Source: Halolamina salifodinae | Lineage (GTDB): Archaea > Halobacteriota > Halobacteria > Halobacteriales > Haloferacaceae | Direction of reading: 5' to 3' | DNA length: 64,000 nt | Assembly (NCBI RefSeq): GCF_017874235.1 | Contig: NZ_JAGGLC010000007.1 | Location: 61,615-125,614 of the forward strand | Part shown: one piece after another, positions 42,767 through 52,002 of the stretch | Numbering within the stretch: the first letter of the stretch is position 1 | Layout: every line of letters begins with the position of its first letter | Notes under the pieces: model-generated | Seen by the model: the letters and a program-made list of their open reading frames with translations, nothing else | What the model was told of the DNA's origin: nothing | The model's database searches: none | Position numbers and translations under genes: made by a program

Positions 42767-43627
42767 ATGTCCTTCTTCGACGACCTCGCCGCCCGCATCG
42801 ACGACGCCGACAGCGTCGTCTCGGTGGGCCTGGACGCCGACATGAACCGCCTGCCCGCGTTCCTCGACGACCACGACATGCCGCGCTGGGCGTTCAACCG
42901 CCGGATCATCGACGCCACCCACGAGCACGCCGCCTGCTACAAACCCAACGCCGCGTTCTACGAGGACGCCGACGGCTGGCGTTCCCTGCGCGAGACTATC
43001 GCCTACGCCCACGGGAAGGGCGTCCCGGTTCTGCTGGACGCGAAACGGGGGGATATCGGCAACACGGCACGCCAGTACGCCGAAGTGCTGGACGAGGTGG
43101 ACGCTATCACCGTCAACCCCTACATGGGCGGCGACTCGCTCCAGCCGTTCCTCTCCCGGACTGAGTCGGGCGTGTTCGTGCTCTGTCGGACCTCCAACCC
43201 CGGCGGCGCTGACCTACAGGACCTCGAACTGGCCTCGGGCGAACCGCTCTACGAGCGCGTGGCCGCGCTGGCGGACACGTGGAACGAACACGGCAACGTG
43301 GGCCTCGTCGTCGGCGCCACCGCACCCGAGGAACTGGCCGAGATCCGCGAGACGGTTCCGGAGATCCCGTTTCTCGTCCCCGGCGTCGGCGCGCAGGGCG
43401 GCGACGCCGAGGCCGCGGTGGAGCACGGCCTCGCCGAACGCGAGGGCTGGGGCGTCGATGTCGGCCTCGTGAACTCCTCGCGCGGGATCATCTTCGCCGG
43501 CGAGGACGTGGGCCGGAACACGGTGTCTGGCCCCTCCGGCGGCCGGGACCCGGACGAGGAGGCGTACTTCGCGGCGGCCGGCGACGCGGCCGCGCGGCTG
43601 AAAAAGCGGCTGAACCAGTACCGGTAA
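42767..43627 (+). CDS. pyrF: Orotidine 5'-phosphate decarboxylase
   Basis: Last step of UMP synthesis. The 286-residue protein has the catalytic LLDAKRGDIGNTA motif with the Lys-Asp pair, the N-terminal VSVGLDADMNRLP, and PGVGAQGGDAEAAVEHG in the phosphate-binding part. This is the longer form of the enzyme (about 280 residues), typical of mycobacteria and haloarchaea. ATG at 42767. pyrD is at 61390-62445. Confidence 0.96.
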   Translation: MSFFDDLAARIDDADSVVSVGLDADMNRLPAFLDDHDMPRWAFNRRIIDATHEHAACYKPNAAFYEDADGWRSLRETIAYAHGKGVPVLLDAKRGDIGNTARQYAEVLDEVDAITVNPYMGGDSLQPFLSRTESGVFVLCRTSNPGGADLQDLELASGEPLYERVAALADTWNEHGNVGLVVGATAPEELAEIRETVPEIPFLVPGVGAQGGDAEAAVEHGLAEREGWGVDVGLVNSSRGIIFAGEDVGRNTVSGPSGGRDPDEEAYFAAAGDAAARLKKRLNQYR

Positions 43628-43641
43628 TCGGTCCTCCTCGC

Positions 43642-43794
43642 TCACACGCTGTCCGACAGGTCGAGCATGACGACAAACGCCGCGAGCGCAAGACCGCCGT
43701 AGGCCATCCTCACACCCCCGTACGCGTCCGTTGCCTGCCAGTTCGCGAACCCCACGAGTATCAGCGAGAGCAGCAGCCAGTCGGTGGTGTCCAT
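43642..43794 (-). CDS. Small membrane protein, 50 aa
   Basis: A 50-residue hydrophobic protein starting MDTTDWLLLSLILVGFANW with two membrane segments separated by QATDAYGGVRMAYGGLA. It lies between pyrF (convergent) and thrB on the same strand, 40 bp after the thrB stop, so it could be translated from the thrB mRNA. No family recognised. Confidence 0.5.
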   Translation of the reverse strand: MDTTDWLLLSLILVGFANWQATDAYGGVRMAYGGLALAAFVVMLDLSDSV

Positions 43795-43834
43795 GATTCG
43801 ACCCCAGCCGCGGCCGGCAAAACGGTCTCGGTTC

Positions 43835-44710
43835 CTACACGAACTCCGCGCCGTCCCCGGTCCAGGTGCGGTAGGCGCGGGCCTTCTCCCCGTTCGCTTC
43901 GAACGCCTCGACCATCGCGCCGGCGACGTTACGCCGTCGGTCGGGGGCACAGACCGCGAGCACGCTCGGGCCGGAGCCACTGACCGTGACGCCGTAGGCG
44001 CCGGCGTCCACCGCGGCCGCGGCGGCGTCCTCGTACCCCGTGATCAGCGCCGCGCGGTTGGGTGTGACCACCTCGTCGACCATCCCACGGCCGACCAGTT
44101 TGGGGTCCGACTGGCACATCCCCAGAGTCAGCGTCGCGGCGCTGCCGACGGTGGTCACCATCTCCTCGATGGTGACGTGGTTGGGGACCACCTCCCGGGC
44201 GTCGCGCGTGGAGATCGGTTCCTCCGGGAGACAGGCCACGAGCGGGACGTTCGTGTCGACGGCCCGGACGCCGTCGGCGGTGGCGATGGTGAAGCCGCCG
44301 AGCAGGGAGGGGGCGACGTTGTCCGCGTGGGCGGCGCCGGAGACGACCGCCTCGCCCTCGGCGGCGATGGGGACCAGTTCCTCGCGGGAGAGACCACGGT
44401 CGTAGAGGTCGTTAAGCGCGAGCGCGGCGCCCGCAGCGGAGGCCGCCGAGGAGCCGAGGCCGGATGCGGGTCTGATGCCCTTGTCGATCCGGATGTGGGC
44501 GGGGGCGTCGAGCGCCTCGGCGACGGCGCCGACGGTGTTTTTCTTCGGGTCTTCGGGGATGAACTGCGCGCCCGCGCCGGTCACCTCGATGGTGGTGCGC
44601 TCGGCGCGTTCGACGGAGACGACGTCGGCCGGACGCTCGAGCGCGACGCCGAACGTGTCGAAGCCGCTCCCGAGGTTCGCACTGGTGGCTGGCGCCCGGA
44701 CTGTTCGCAT
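43835..44710 (-). CDS. thrB: Homoserine kinase (GHMP family)
   Basis: Phosphorylates homoserine in threonine synthesis. The 291-residue protein has the GHMP-kinase start MRTVRAPATSANLGSGFDTFG, the ATP-binding PASGLGSSAASAAGAA, and the C-terminal GVTVSGSGPSVLAV. Length and motifs are standard. ATG at 44710. The next gene upstream (44752-45003) reads the same way, 41 bp away. Confidence 0.96.
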   Translation of the reverse strand: MRTVRAPATSANLGSGFDTFGVALERPADVVSVERAERTTIEVTGAGAQFIPEDPKKNTVGAVAEALDAPAHIRIDKGIRPASGLGSSAASAAGAALALNDLYDRGLSREELVPIAAEGEAVVSGAAHADNVAPSLLGGFTIATADGVRAVDTNVPLVACLPEEPISTRDAREVVPNHVTIEEMVTTVGSAATLTLGMCQSDPKLVGRGMVDEVVTPNRAALITGYEDAAAAAVDAGAYGVTVSGSGPSVLAVCAPDRRRNVAGAMVEAFEANGEKARAYRTWTGDGAEFV

Positions 44711-44751
44711 GGGGGTCCGTACCGTGGTTCGCGCGAAAAAGGTGACGCTCG

Positions 44752-45003
44752 TTAGTCGTCGGCGGTCGTGAACAGCATCGGCGCGACCACCAGCAGCGCG
44801 AGGCCGAGGAACAGGTAGATCCGGGAGTTGATCGCCTGCGGCGTGATGAGGAAGATCAGTCCGAACGCGGCGAAGTGGAGGCTAAGCACCTTCTTCGACC
44901 CGAGGCCGAGCAGGCCGAGCGTTCCCAGGGCGAACACGAGCAACAGCGCCTGCCCGATCTCGTAGTTGAGCAGGAAACTGTCGATGACCTGGATCGGGAG
45001 CAT
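44752..45003 (-). CDS. Hydrophobic membrane protein, 83 aa
   Basis: The 83-residue protein has three predicted membrane helices, around residues 12-35, 42-56 and 62-79 (FLGLALLVVAPMLF). It starts MLPIQVIDSFLLNYE. No motif points to a function. It lies just upstream of thrB, on the same strand. The 281 bp on its other side (45004-45284) carry no gene I can support. Confidence 0.7.
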   Translation of the reverse strand: MLPIQVIDSFLLNYEIGQALLLVFALGTLGLLGLGSKKVLSLHFAAFGLIFLITPQAINSRIYLFLGLALLVVAPMLFTTADD

Positions 45004-45284
45004 TCGTTACGTGTTCTCTGTCCGAACGACGCTTTAATGTTTTCAAGTTCTGTTCTTGGCCCGGGGCAGCCCTCCGGGCCGCCGAGAGCGCGAGCAGGCG
45101 GATCTGCAGGGGATGCTGGGAAGTCGTCGCCCTCGATTGCGAGCACCACCGTGCCCCAACGCCGGCCCACGACGGTGTCAGTTCCCCGACCAGCCAGCTA
45201 CGTTCGGCGTCGTCGGCGTTGACGGCGCGGAGTTCGTTCTGTCTTGTCGGGGTGCCGTGTCGAAAGCGACGTCCAGTCGCCGTC

Positions 45285-46199
45285 TCACTCCCGACGAAGG
45301 CTCCGGGCGACCCGGACCCCGCCGTCGAACAGGGAGCACCAACCGAGCAGCAACAGGCAGGTCAGGCCCAGCCGAACGAGTTTAATTTCGAGGTTCGCAG
45401 CCAGCGTGTTCTGGCTGAACGTCAGCACCTGGTGGAACTCGAAGGGTCCCAGCGTGGCGCCGGGCAGGACGTTCAGCGGGAACCGGCCGGCGTGTACCCC
45501 GAGTGCGAGCCCCAACTCGCCGGTGAGGAGGTAGGCGAGCGAGAACGTGATGCCGACGACCGCGGCGTCGACGGCGACCACGACGTTCCCGCGCAGCGGG
45601 ACGTGATACAGGCCGAACAGGACGGTGCCGGCGAGTGTCGCGATGGCGGCGGCGACCCGGAGCGACTGCCCGCGTGCGGTGAGCCCGTCGACGAAGTTTC
45701 GGAGCATGATTCCGCGGTAGAGCACCTCCTCGAACACGTTCCCGAGCAGGCTCATCACGAGGAAGCCGACGACGACGAGTCCGACCACGAGCGACCCCCC
45801 CGGCCCCGACACGCCGGCGGCACCGAGGTCGACCGCTCTGAACCCCCGGAACTGGCCGTACCCGACCGAGACGCCCACAGCAACGAGGCTGATTGCTCCG
45901 CCCGCGACGACGTTCCGGAGCCAGCGACGGTCGACGTGGAAGCCGAACGCGCGCCACGGCCGTCGGTCGAGCCAGGCGGCTCCGCGGAGGGCGCCGGCGG
46001 TCAGCGCGGCGTACAGCGCGCTGTTGAACGCCAGCAACACGAAGACGAGGCCCGCAGTCGCCGTGGCCATCCCGGCCCCGAGCAGCCCGCCGACGAGCGT
46101 GCTAGCTCCGACAAACAGGACGAGCGCCACGACTGCGGGGAGGACAGCCCGAATGCTCGCGCGGACTCGACCGGAGTCTCGCTCACGAACGATGCGCAT
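45285..46199 (-). CDS. CPBP-family intramembrane protease
   Basis: Membrane protein of 304 residues with about eight helices and the CPBP (CAAX-type) motifs: FEEVLYRGIMLRNF, where the double Glu and Arg lie, GLYHVPLRG with the catalytic His, and VHAGRFPLNVLP with a further His. Rce1-like proteases cut prenylated proteins; prokaryotic CPBP proteins also give bacteriocin immunity or other roles, so the substrate is open. ATG at 46199 fits; a TATA-like tttatc is 25-31 bp upstream. Confidence 0.87.
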   Translation of the reverse strand: MRIVRERDSGRVRASIRAVLPAVVALVLFVGASTLVGGLLGAGMATATAGLVFVLLAFNSALYAALTAGALRGAAWLDRRPWRAFGFHVDRRWLRNVVAGGAISLVAVGVSVGYGQFRGFRAVDLGAAGVSGPGGSLVVGLVVVGFLVMSLLGNVFEEVLYRGIMLRNFVDGLTARGQSLRVAAAIATLAGTVLFGLYHVPLRGNVVVAVDAAVVGITFSLAYLLTGELGLALGVHAGRFPLNVLPGATLGPFEFHQVLTFSQNTLAANLEIKLVRLGLTCLLLLGWCSLFDGGVRVARSLRRE

Positions 46200-46223
46200 A
46201 CGGACCGAAGTAGTTCGATAGGT

Positions 46224-46230
46224 GATAAAT
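46224..46230 (-). promoter_or_regulatory. TATA-like box for the CPBP gene
   Basis: On the minus strand atttatc lies 25-31 bp before the ATG at 46199, as expected for a leaderless haloarchaeal transcript. Confidence 0.5.
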
Positions 46231-46300
46231 CCTGGCGGTCCACGCCGGCCGAACTGCCGCTCGCGCCACATACATACGCTCTCGAGCCCTACCTATGTGT

Positions 46301-46834
46301 ATGACCGAGACAGCGACAGTCGGTGGCGGCTGCTTCTGGTGCGTGGAGGCGGCCTTCGAGGAGCTCTCGGGCGTCAAGGACGTGACCTCCGGCTACGCCG
46401 GGGGCCACGCCGAGAACCCGACCTACCGTGCAGTCTGCTCGGGCGACACCGGCCACGCGGAAGTCGTCCAGATCGAGTACGACGAGGCCGAACTCGACTA
46501 CGAGGACGTGCTGGAAGTGTTCTTCACCGTCCACGACCCGACCCAACTCAACCGGCAGGGGCCGGACGTGGGCTCGCAGTACCGCTCGATCATCCTTCCC
46601 CACGACGAGGGGCAACAGGAGACCGCCGAGGCGTACGTCGAGGCGCTGGACGAGGAGGGCGGCTACGACGGCGAGGTGGTCACCGAGGTCCAGCCCCTCG
46701 AGACGTTCCACCGCGCCGGGGAGAAACACCAGAACTACTTCGCGAAGAACCCCGACGACGCCTACTGCACGATGAACGCCCAGCCGAAAATCGAGAAGGT
46801 CCGCGAGAAGTTCGAGCAGAACGTGCAGACCTGA
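46301..46834 (+). CDS. msrA: Peptide methionine sulfoxide reductase A
   Basis: Repairs methionine-S-sulfoxide. The 177-residue protein has the catalytic GCFWC (Cys11) near the N terminus, [13 protein letters not shown], and [11 protein letters not shown] second Cys at residue 14 and one at DDAYC near residue 155 may resolve the disulfide. ATG at 46301 is chosen over an in-frame ATG two codons earlier. Length is normal. Confidence 0.96.
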   Translation: MTETATVGGGCFWCVEAAFEELSGVKDVTSGYAGGHAENPTYRAVCSGDTGHAEVVQIEYDEAELDYEDVLEVFFTVHDPTQLNRQGPDVGSQYRSIILPHDEGQQETAEAYVEALDEEGGYDGEVVTEVQPLETFHRAGEKHQNYFAKNPDDAYCTMNAQPKIEKVREKFEQNVQT

Positions 46835-46850
46835 GCAGGGCCGAGCCGGA

Positions 46851-47495
46851 TCACTCCAGCCGACCTCGCAGTTCTTCACGCAGTTCTTCGGACCCGTCAC
46901 AGACCACGTCGCACGCCGAGAGGTCCGTCTCGGCGTTGTGAGTGACGCGGTAGCCGATTACCGTCATCCCCGCCCGCTCAGCCGCGAGCGAGCCGTTTTC
47001 GGAGTCTTCGACAGCCACGCAGCCGCCCGGATCGACGCCGAGGCGCTCGGCGGCGGCCTCGTAGATGTGGGGTTCGGGCTTGCCCGGACCCGCCACGTCG
47101 TCGTCCGAGAGCACGAGGTCGAACTCCAGGTCGAAGCGGTCGAGCACGTAGCCCATCCACGTCGGCGGCGACGAGGAGACCAGCCCCACTGGAACCCCGG
47201 CGTCGCGGGCCGACGCCCGAATCTCCGAGAAGCCGTCGAGCAGTTCGACCCGTTCGCGGTAGACCGTCTCGGCCGTCTCGTCGTACAGGTCGACGAACTC
47301 GGCCTCCGAGACGGTGGTCTCGTAGTGGGCGTCGAGATACTCGTAGATCTCGCGGTACGGCATCCCCGTGATCTCGTCCAGATCCGGCTGTTCGCCGTCC
47401 AGCACCGCCGGCAGTAGTTCCTCGCGCTCCGCCTCGTGCCAGTAGTCCTCGGAGTCGACCACGACCCCGTCCATGTCGAACAGGAGGGCGTCCAT
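46851..47495 (-). CDS. HAD-superfamily phosphatase
   Basis: The 214-residue protein shows HAD motif I LFDMDGVVVDSE, motif II VGLVSSSPPTWM, motif III around GPGKPEPHIYEAA and motif IV VAVEDSENGSLAAERAG. Beta-phosphoglucomutase-like and phosphoglycolate phosphatase-like members look like this, so the substrate is not set. Convergent with msrA. ATG at 47495; a divergent start at 47577 lies on the other strand. Confidence 0.93.
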   Translation of the reverse strand: MDALLFDMDGVVVDSEDYWHEAEREELLPAVLDGEQPDLDEITGMPYREIYEYLDAHYETTVSEAEFVDLYDETAETVYRERVELLDGFSEIRASARDAGVPVGLVSSSPPTWMGYVLDRFDLEFDLVLSDDDVAGPGKPEPHIYEAAAERLGVDPGGCVAVEDSENGSLAAERAGMTVIGYRVTHNAETDLSACDVVCDGSEELREELRGRLE

Positions 47496-47576
47496 GGTCG
47501 CCGTACTGTTGGCCCCGTCATCGCGTTTGGGGTTTCGCGCCGACGCTCAAGGCCGATGCCGGGACCACTCCCGCGC

Positions 47577-48344
47577 GTGACAGAGACGATCCGACTGTTC
47601 GCGGGCGACTGTACCGTGACGTTCGAGGGCGACCACGAGCGCACCCAGCGCGGCTACGTGGTGGTCGTGGTCAAACCCGACTGCACCGTGCTGGTGCATG
47701 ACTCCGGGGGCTACCAGCCAGTCGCGTGGCTCACGCGCGCTGACGAGCTCACGACCGAGACCGAAGGCGACTCCTTCTCAGTCGTCGCCCGAAGCGGGAA
47801 CCAGGAACTCCGAGTGGTCTCGGAGGCGCCGACGGGGCGGCGGGAGTTCCCGGCGACGGAGGCCGGGGTACCGGTAGGTGACTGCCCGGACTGCGGCGAC
47901 GCGCTCGTGCGTGCGGGCGGGGAGGTGGCCTGTCTCGGCTGCGACGCCGCGTACGGACTGCCGGCGGGGGCGACGGTGCTCGACGAGACCTGTCCGGACT
48001 GCGGGCTCCCGAAGATGCGCGTCGAGCGCGGCGAGACGTTCGAACTCTGCGTGGACTGGCGCTGTGACTCGCTCGCGGATGCGGTTGCCGACGCGCTGGA
48101 CGGGCGCTGGAACTGCCCGGACTGTGGGGAGCCGCTGGGTGTCGTTTCGCGGGGGAACCGGCCGTTCCTCGGCTGCGAGGCGTATCCGGACTGCGAGACG
48201 ACGTTCTCGATTCCGGCGGGAGAAGCCGTGGAGGAGTGTCCCTGTGGACTGCCGGTGTTCGAGACGGCCGCGGGCCGGCGCTGTCTCGACGGAACGTGTG
48301 ACCGCTACGAGGGGGCGGTAGCCGAGAGCTACAGCGGCCCCTGA
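47577..48344 (+). CDS. NucS-like N-terminal domain fused to topoisomerase-type zinc fingers
   Basis: The 255-residue protein starts at GTG (VTETIRLFAGDCTV). Residues 1-90 (TFEGDHERTQRGYVVVVVKP, then HDSGGYQPVAWLTRAD) look like the N-terminal domain of the NucS/EndoMS endonuclease, used for dimerisation. The catalytic RecB-like half is absent. The rest has four C4-type zinc fingers, with CPDCGDAL...CLGC, CPDCGLPKM, CPDCGEPLG...FLGCEAYPDC and CPCGLPVF, like those of topoisomerase I C termini, which bind single-stranded DNA. It could be a DNA- or PCNA-binding factor. A GTG start is chosen because no ATG aligns. Confidence 0.72.
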   Translation: MTETIRLFAGDCTVTFEGDHERTQRGYVVVVVKPDCTVLVHDSGGYQPVAWLTRADELTTETEGDSFSVVARSGNQELRVVSEAPTGRREFPATEAGVPVGDCPDCGDALVRAGGEVACLGCDAAYGLPAGATVLDETCPDCGLPKMRVERGETFELCVDWRCDSLADAVADALDGRWNCPDCGEPLGVVSRGNRPFLGCEAYPDCETTFSIPAGEAVEECPCGLPVFETAAGRRCLDGTCDRYEGAVAESYSGP

Positions 48345-48357
48345 GTGGGGTCAGTCG

Positions 48358-49917
48358 TTAATGGGGGGTCGGCGGCTCGCCGTTCGTGTGGCCGGCGTGG
48401 TCGAACGCGAGACGCAGGCCGGCGTCGGCCGCCCGGTCGTAGCGCTCGAAGCGCTCGGGGGTGAGTTCGGCGTCCGGCTCGAGCACGCGGCCGTCCGGGT
48501 CGGGTACCCAATGGTACATCGAGCAGGCGACCCGGGCGGTGAGCCCGGTGTTCGACAGTTCCCGGGTCACGGCTTCGCCGAAGGATATCGGCGCCTGCCC
48601 GGAGGGGACCCCGACCACCTCGGCGCCGAGGGCGGTTAGCTGTGCGGCCACCGCGAAGCCCGAACTCATCGTCCCCGCGGAGGTGGCGACGACGATCCGG
48701 TCGGGGTCGTACCTCCCATCGTCGTCGTTCGCGTCGACGAGGTCAGCGAACCCCTCGGCGCGGGTGAGCAACTTCCGGAGCGTCTCCGAATCTTCTCCTC
48801 CGGCGAGGAAGCCACCGAGGTCGTAGTCCGCGTGGTTCTCGGCGGCCGTGCCGAGGTCCCCCTCACCGTAGCGCTCGCGGTGGGGATCGCTCCGGCGCTT
48901 CACCGCCTTCATCGCCCCGGCGAGCCGCTCGACGCCGTCGAAGCCGGCGAGCAGGTACGCGAGGTGGAAGACGAACTGCGAGTCGCCGCCGGGGTTGTCC
49001 CGTACGTCGACGATCAGCGTCTGGGTGTCCGCGCTCTCCATCGCCTCGACGAGCGCCGCCAGCGTCTCGGCCATCGAGGGGAGTTCGGCGACGAGGTCGG
49101 CCATCTCCTCGGGCGGGTCGTCACCCACATGGCGTTCGTACGCTTCCGGCGCGAGGTCGTCGACCCGGCCGGCGCCGGCCGCCATCGCCGCCTCGAAGCT
49201 CTCGCGGTAGCCGCTGAGGTCGCCGGGGACGAACACCGCGGCGTCGCCGCCCTCGTAGAGCCGGTAGCGCGGGCCCGACCCTTCCGGATGGGGGAACGAC
49301 TCCACCAGTTCGTCGGCGGGCTCGTCGGTGTCGGTCGTCGGCTCCACCGTGACGGTTCGCTCCTCGCCGTCGACTCGGAGCCGGAGGTCCACGCTCTCGG
49401 GTGGCGTTTCTCGGCTCAGCAACCGCCCGAGCAAGCGGTACTCGCCGACGAAGGTTCCGAGGCGCTGGCGCCCGTGGTAGAGGTTCTCGATACCGCGGAG
49501 CCGGCCCACCCGTTCTGCGAGTGCCTCGACGGACTCCCCCTCGACCGCGAGTAGACACCCCCCAACGAGATTTGCGAGTCCCGCGTCGGCGACTGCCTCG
49601 ACGTACAGCGCCTCGCCGACGACACGGAACGAGAGCGGGAGCGTTCGGTCGTCCTCGCTGTCGGCGTCCGGTGCTCGCAGCAGCGAGTGGGCGTCGTCGA
49701 GGCCGGTGACCAGCGGCGCAGCCTGCCGGTAGAACTCCTCGACGGTCGCGGATTTCGGGAGTTCCCGGACCGTGCATTCGAGCGTCGCGTGGAGGTCGAC
49801 TCTGCCGTCGTAGCCGATGTAGGGCTCGGGGTGAACTGCTTCGACGAACTCGCCTATCTCCCGCGCGTCGGCGGCGAGAGCGTCACGGTCGAAGGTCCCG
49901 TCGTCGTTCGCTGTCAC
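48358..49917 (-). CDS. S41-family peptidase-like protein
   Basis: The 519-residue protein has the C-terminal S41 core: LIVDVRDNPGGDSQFVF, VVATSAGTMSSGFAVAAQLTALGAEVVG with the catalytic Ser (in TSAGTMSSG), and VPSGQAPISFGEAV. A PDZ-like region lies before it (GGCLLAVEGESVEAL). The catalytic Lys equivalent is not clearly located. No signal peptide is present, so it is probably cytoplasmic. GTG at 49917 gives VTANDDGTF; a much longer frame to 50661 overlaps the divergent gene and is not accepted. Confidence 0.82.
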   Translation of the reverse strand: MTANDDGTFDRDALAADAREIGEFVEAVHPEPYIGYDGRVDLHATLECTVRELPKSATVEEFYRQAAPLVTGLDDAHSLLRAPDADSEDDRTLPLSFRVVGEALYVEAVADAGLANLVGGCLLAVEGESVEALAERVGRLRGIENLYHGRQRLGTFVGEYRLLGRLLSRETPPESVDLRLRVDGEERTVTVEPTTDTDEPADELVESFPHPEGSGPRYRLYEGGDAAVFVPGDLSGYRESFEAAMAAGAGRVDDLAPEAYERHVGDDPPEEMADLVAELPSMAETLAALVEAMESADTQTLIVDVRDNPGGDSQFVFHLAYLLAGFDGVERLAGAMKAVKRRSDPHRERYGEGDLGTAAENHADYDLGGFLAGGEDSETLRKLLTRAEGFADLVDANDDDGRYDPDRIVVATSAGTMSSGFAVAAQLTALGAEVVGVPSGQAPISFGEAVTRELSNTGLTARVACSMYHWVPDPDGRVLEPDAELTPERFERYDRAADAGLRLAFDHAGHTNGEPPTPH

Positions 49918-50019
49918 GGCTACGACCTGTGACTGGGGGCCAATAAGCGGTCTGAGAACCCCGTTTCGTAAAGTACTCTGACACGAGACTATTTTCGGGC
50001 CGAGCGACCACGGGGAAGT

Positions 50020-50868
50020 ATGGGTGAAACGTCGTCGGTCGACGTGTTCGAACTGCTCGGGCAGGAGACCCGGGTCGAGATCTTGCGTGCGCTGCTGGCC
50101 GCCCGGCGGGACGGGCCGGACCCGTTCCTCTCGTTCACCGAACTCAAAGACGCCGCCGGCGTCAGGGACACGGGTCGGTTCAACTATCACCTGAACCAAC
50201 TCCTCGGCACCCTCGTCGTCGACACCGAGGACGGATACCGGCTCTCGTCGTTCGGCTTCCGGTTGTTCGCCCGGCTGTCTGCGGGGCTCTCGGACCCGGA
50301 CCCCGACATCGAGCCGGTGCCGCTCCCTGGACACTGCCCGGAGTGTGACGCGGAGTTGGCGGCGGCAGCCGGGGGGAACCAGTTCCAACTGGTCTGTGGC
50401 GAGGGACACACGCTCAACGAGGGGCTCCTCGGCAGCCCGCGGGCCGTCGCCAACCGCTCGCCCGAGGCCGCGGCGGAGACGCTCGCACTCGTCAACACGC
50501 AGGCGACCGAACTCGGGGTCTCGGGAGTCTGTCCCTCCTGCCACGGCCGGACCGAAGGCGGCATCGAACACGTCGAGGGGTACGGCTACCGCTACCGCGC
50601 GCCGTGCTCGGACTGTGGGAACCAGTTCGCGACGACTGTCGGCGACTGCGTCGCGACCCACCCGGAGGTGGTCTCCTTCCTGGCCGAGCGCGGTATCGAC
50701 GCTCGCCGGGAGGCGACGTGGACGCTCCCGTTCCGGTTGCCCGATACCGAGACTGTCGTCTCCGAGGACCCGCTGCGGCTTCGGGTGACGGTGGGTGCGG
50801 AGTTCGAGGAGTCACTCGATCTGGTACTCGACCGAACCGGTTCGGTCGTCGACGGCGACTTGGCCTGA
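50020..50868 (+). CDS. ArsR-like HTH protein with zinc-binding C-terminal domain
   Basis: The 282-residue protein has an N-terminal winged helix (VDVFELLGQETRVEILRALL, then FTELKDAAGVRDTGRFNYHLNQLLG, recognition part GYRLSSFG) and a C-terminal region with four cysteine pairs: CPECDAEL, CGEGH, CPSCHG and CSDCG. It resembles a group of haloarchaeal transcription factors with such an extension; a ligand or target is unknown. The endA-trpS operon follows in the same direction, 64 bp away. Confidence 0.85.
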   Translation: MGETSSVDVFELLGQETRVEILRALLAARRDGPDPFLSFTELKDAAGVRDTGRFNYHLNQLLGTLVVDTEDGYRLSSFGFRLFARLSAGLSDPDPDIEPVPLPGHCPECDAELAAAAGGNQFQLVCGEGHTLNEGLLGSPRAVANRSPEAAAETLALVNTQATELGVSGVCPSCHGRTEGGIEHVEGYGYRYRAPCSDCGNQFATTVGDCVATHPEVVSFLAERGIDARREATWTLPFRLPDTETVVSEDPLRLRVTVGAEFEESLDLVLDRTGSVVDGDLA

Positions 50869-50932
50869 TCGGGGGGCTGGAACGCCGCCACCGACCACAG
50901 TCCCTATACCCGCTCCCCCGGCACGTACGGAC

Positions 50933-52000
50933 ATGAACGGGACCTTTCGCGACGGCGTCGTCCACCTCTCGGGCAACGCCAGACAGCAGTTCTACGACTC
51001 GGGGGGGTACGGCCGCCCGGTGGGCGGGAGCGACCTCGAACTCGCGCCGGTAGAGGCCGCTCACCTGCTCTACCGCGGCGACCTCGATACCGTCGTCGAT
51101 GAGACAGGCGACCCGGACCGAGCAGGCGGGTCGGACGCGGGGGCGTCGATGGGGTTCCGGGAGTTCCTGACCCGGACCGACGCGGTGCTCTCCTTCGTGG
51201 TGTACAAGGACCTCCGTGACCGCGGCTTCTACCTCTCGCCGGCCCGGGATGGCTGGACCGACGACAGCGTCGACGACGAGACGGACTTCGTCGTCTACCC
51301 GCGTGGAAAGGGCCCCGCGGACGACGAAATCGAACATCGGCTCCGGGTCGTCGGCGAGCGCTCGCCGCTGCCGGTCGAGAGCATCGACGGTCACGTGCTC
51401 GCCGTCGTCGATGAGGACGGCGAACTCACCTACTTCGGTACCGACTGGCTCTCGCCGTCGGGGAGCGCCGACCCGCCGCTACCGGACGATCTGGACGCGA
51501 CGCTGATGGACGACCGCCTGCTGGTCTGGGACCCGCCCGAATCGCTGTACGAGGGCGGCTTCTTCGGCCAGCGGCTGGCGGGCCGGAACGCCGACTCGGG
51601 GCCGCTCCAGCTATCGCTGCTCGAGGCGGCGTATCTCGCAGAGCGGGGCTGTCTCGATATCGACGCCGAGTCGGTGTCGGCCCACGCCGAAACCGTCGAA
51701 GGTGAGCGGTTCGACCGCCGCTATGCCGCCTACGCCGCCCTGCGGGAGGCCGGTGCAGTTCCCAAATCCGGCTTCAAGTTCGGCGCGGACTTCCGGGTGT
51801 ACGAGGCGTTCGAGGGGCTTTCGGATCTGGGGCACTCGGACAAACTGGTTCGGGTGGTCGAACCGGACCACGAGTTCCTGCCCCGGGAGCTATCCCTGGA
51901 CGTGCGGCTGGCCGGCGGGGTTCGCAAGCGAATGGTTTTTGCGCTGACCGGGCCGACCGATGCAATAGATTGGCTCAGCGTCGAGCGAATCACGCCGTAA
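50933..52000 (+). CDS. endA: tRNA-splicing endonuclease
   Basis: Removes introns from tRNA precursors by cutting at bulge-helix-bulge motifs. The 355-residue protein is a tandem duplication: each half has an N-terminal and a C-terminal domain, and catalytic residues such as Tyr, His and Lys are seen near VVYKDLRDRGFYLSP in the first half and GHSDKLVRVVEPD in the second. That is the fused two-subunit form known in haloarchaea. It is only 2 bp from trpS; haloarchaeal tRNA-Trp carries an intron, so the pairing makes sense. ATG at 50933. Confidence 0.93.
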   Translation: MNGTFRDGVVHLSGNARQQFYDSGGYGRPVGGSDLELAPVEAAHLLYRGDLDTVVDETGDPDRAGGSDAGASMGFREFLTRTDAVLSFVVYKDLRDRGFYLSPARDGWTDDSVDDETDFVVYPRGKGPADDEIEHRLRVVGERSPLPVESIDGHVLAVVDEDGELTYFGTDWLSPSGSADPPLPDDLDATLMDDRLLVWDPPESLYEGGFFGQRLAGRNADSGPLQLSLLEAAYLAERGCLDIDAESVSAHAETVEGERFDRRYAAYAALREAGAVPKSGFKFGADFRVYEAFEGLSDLGHSDKLVRVVEPDHEFLPRELSLDVRLAGGVRKRMVFALTGPTDAIDWLSVERITP

Positions 52001-52002
52001 CG

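Noticed and set aside
45004..45284. Gene in the gap between two membrane-protein genes
   Set aside because: No frame with haloarchaeal composition or a good start was found; GC-rich frames here are shadows.
48358..50661. 767-residue reading of the S41 peptidase
   Set aside because: The extra N-terminal part overlaps the divergent HTH gene and its residues look like antisense translation; the GTG at 49917 is more plausible.
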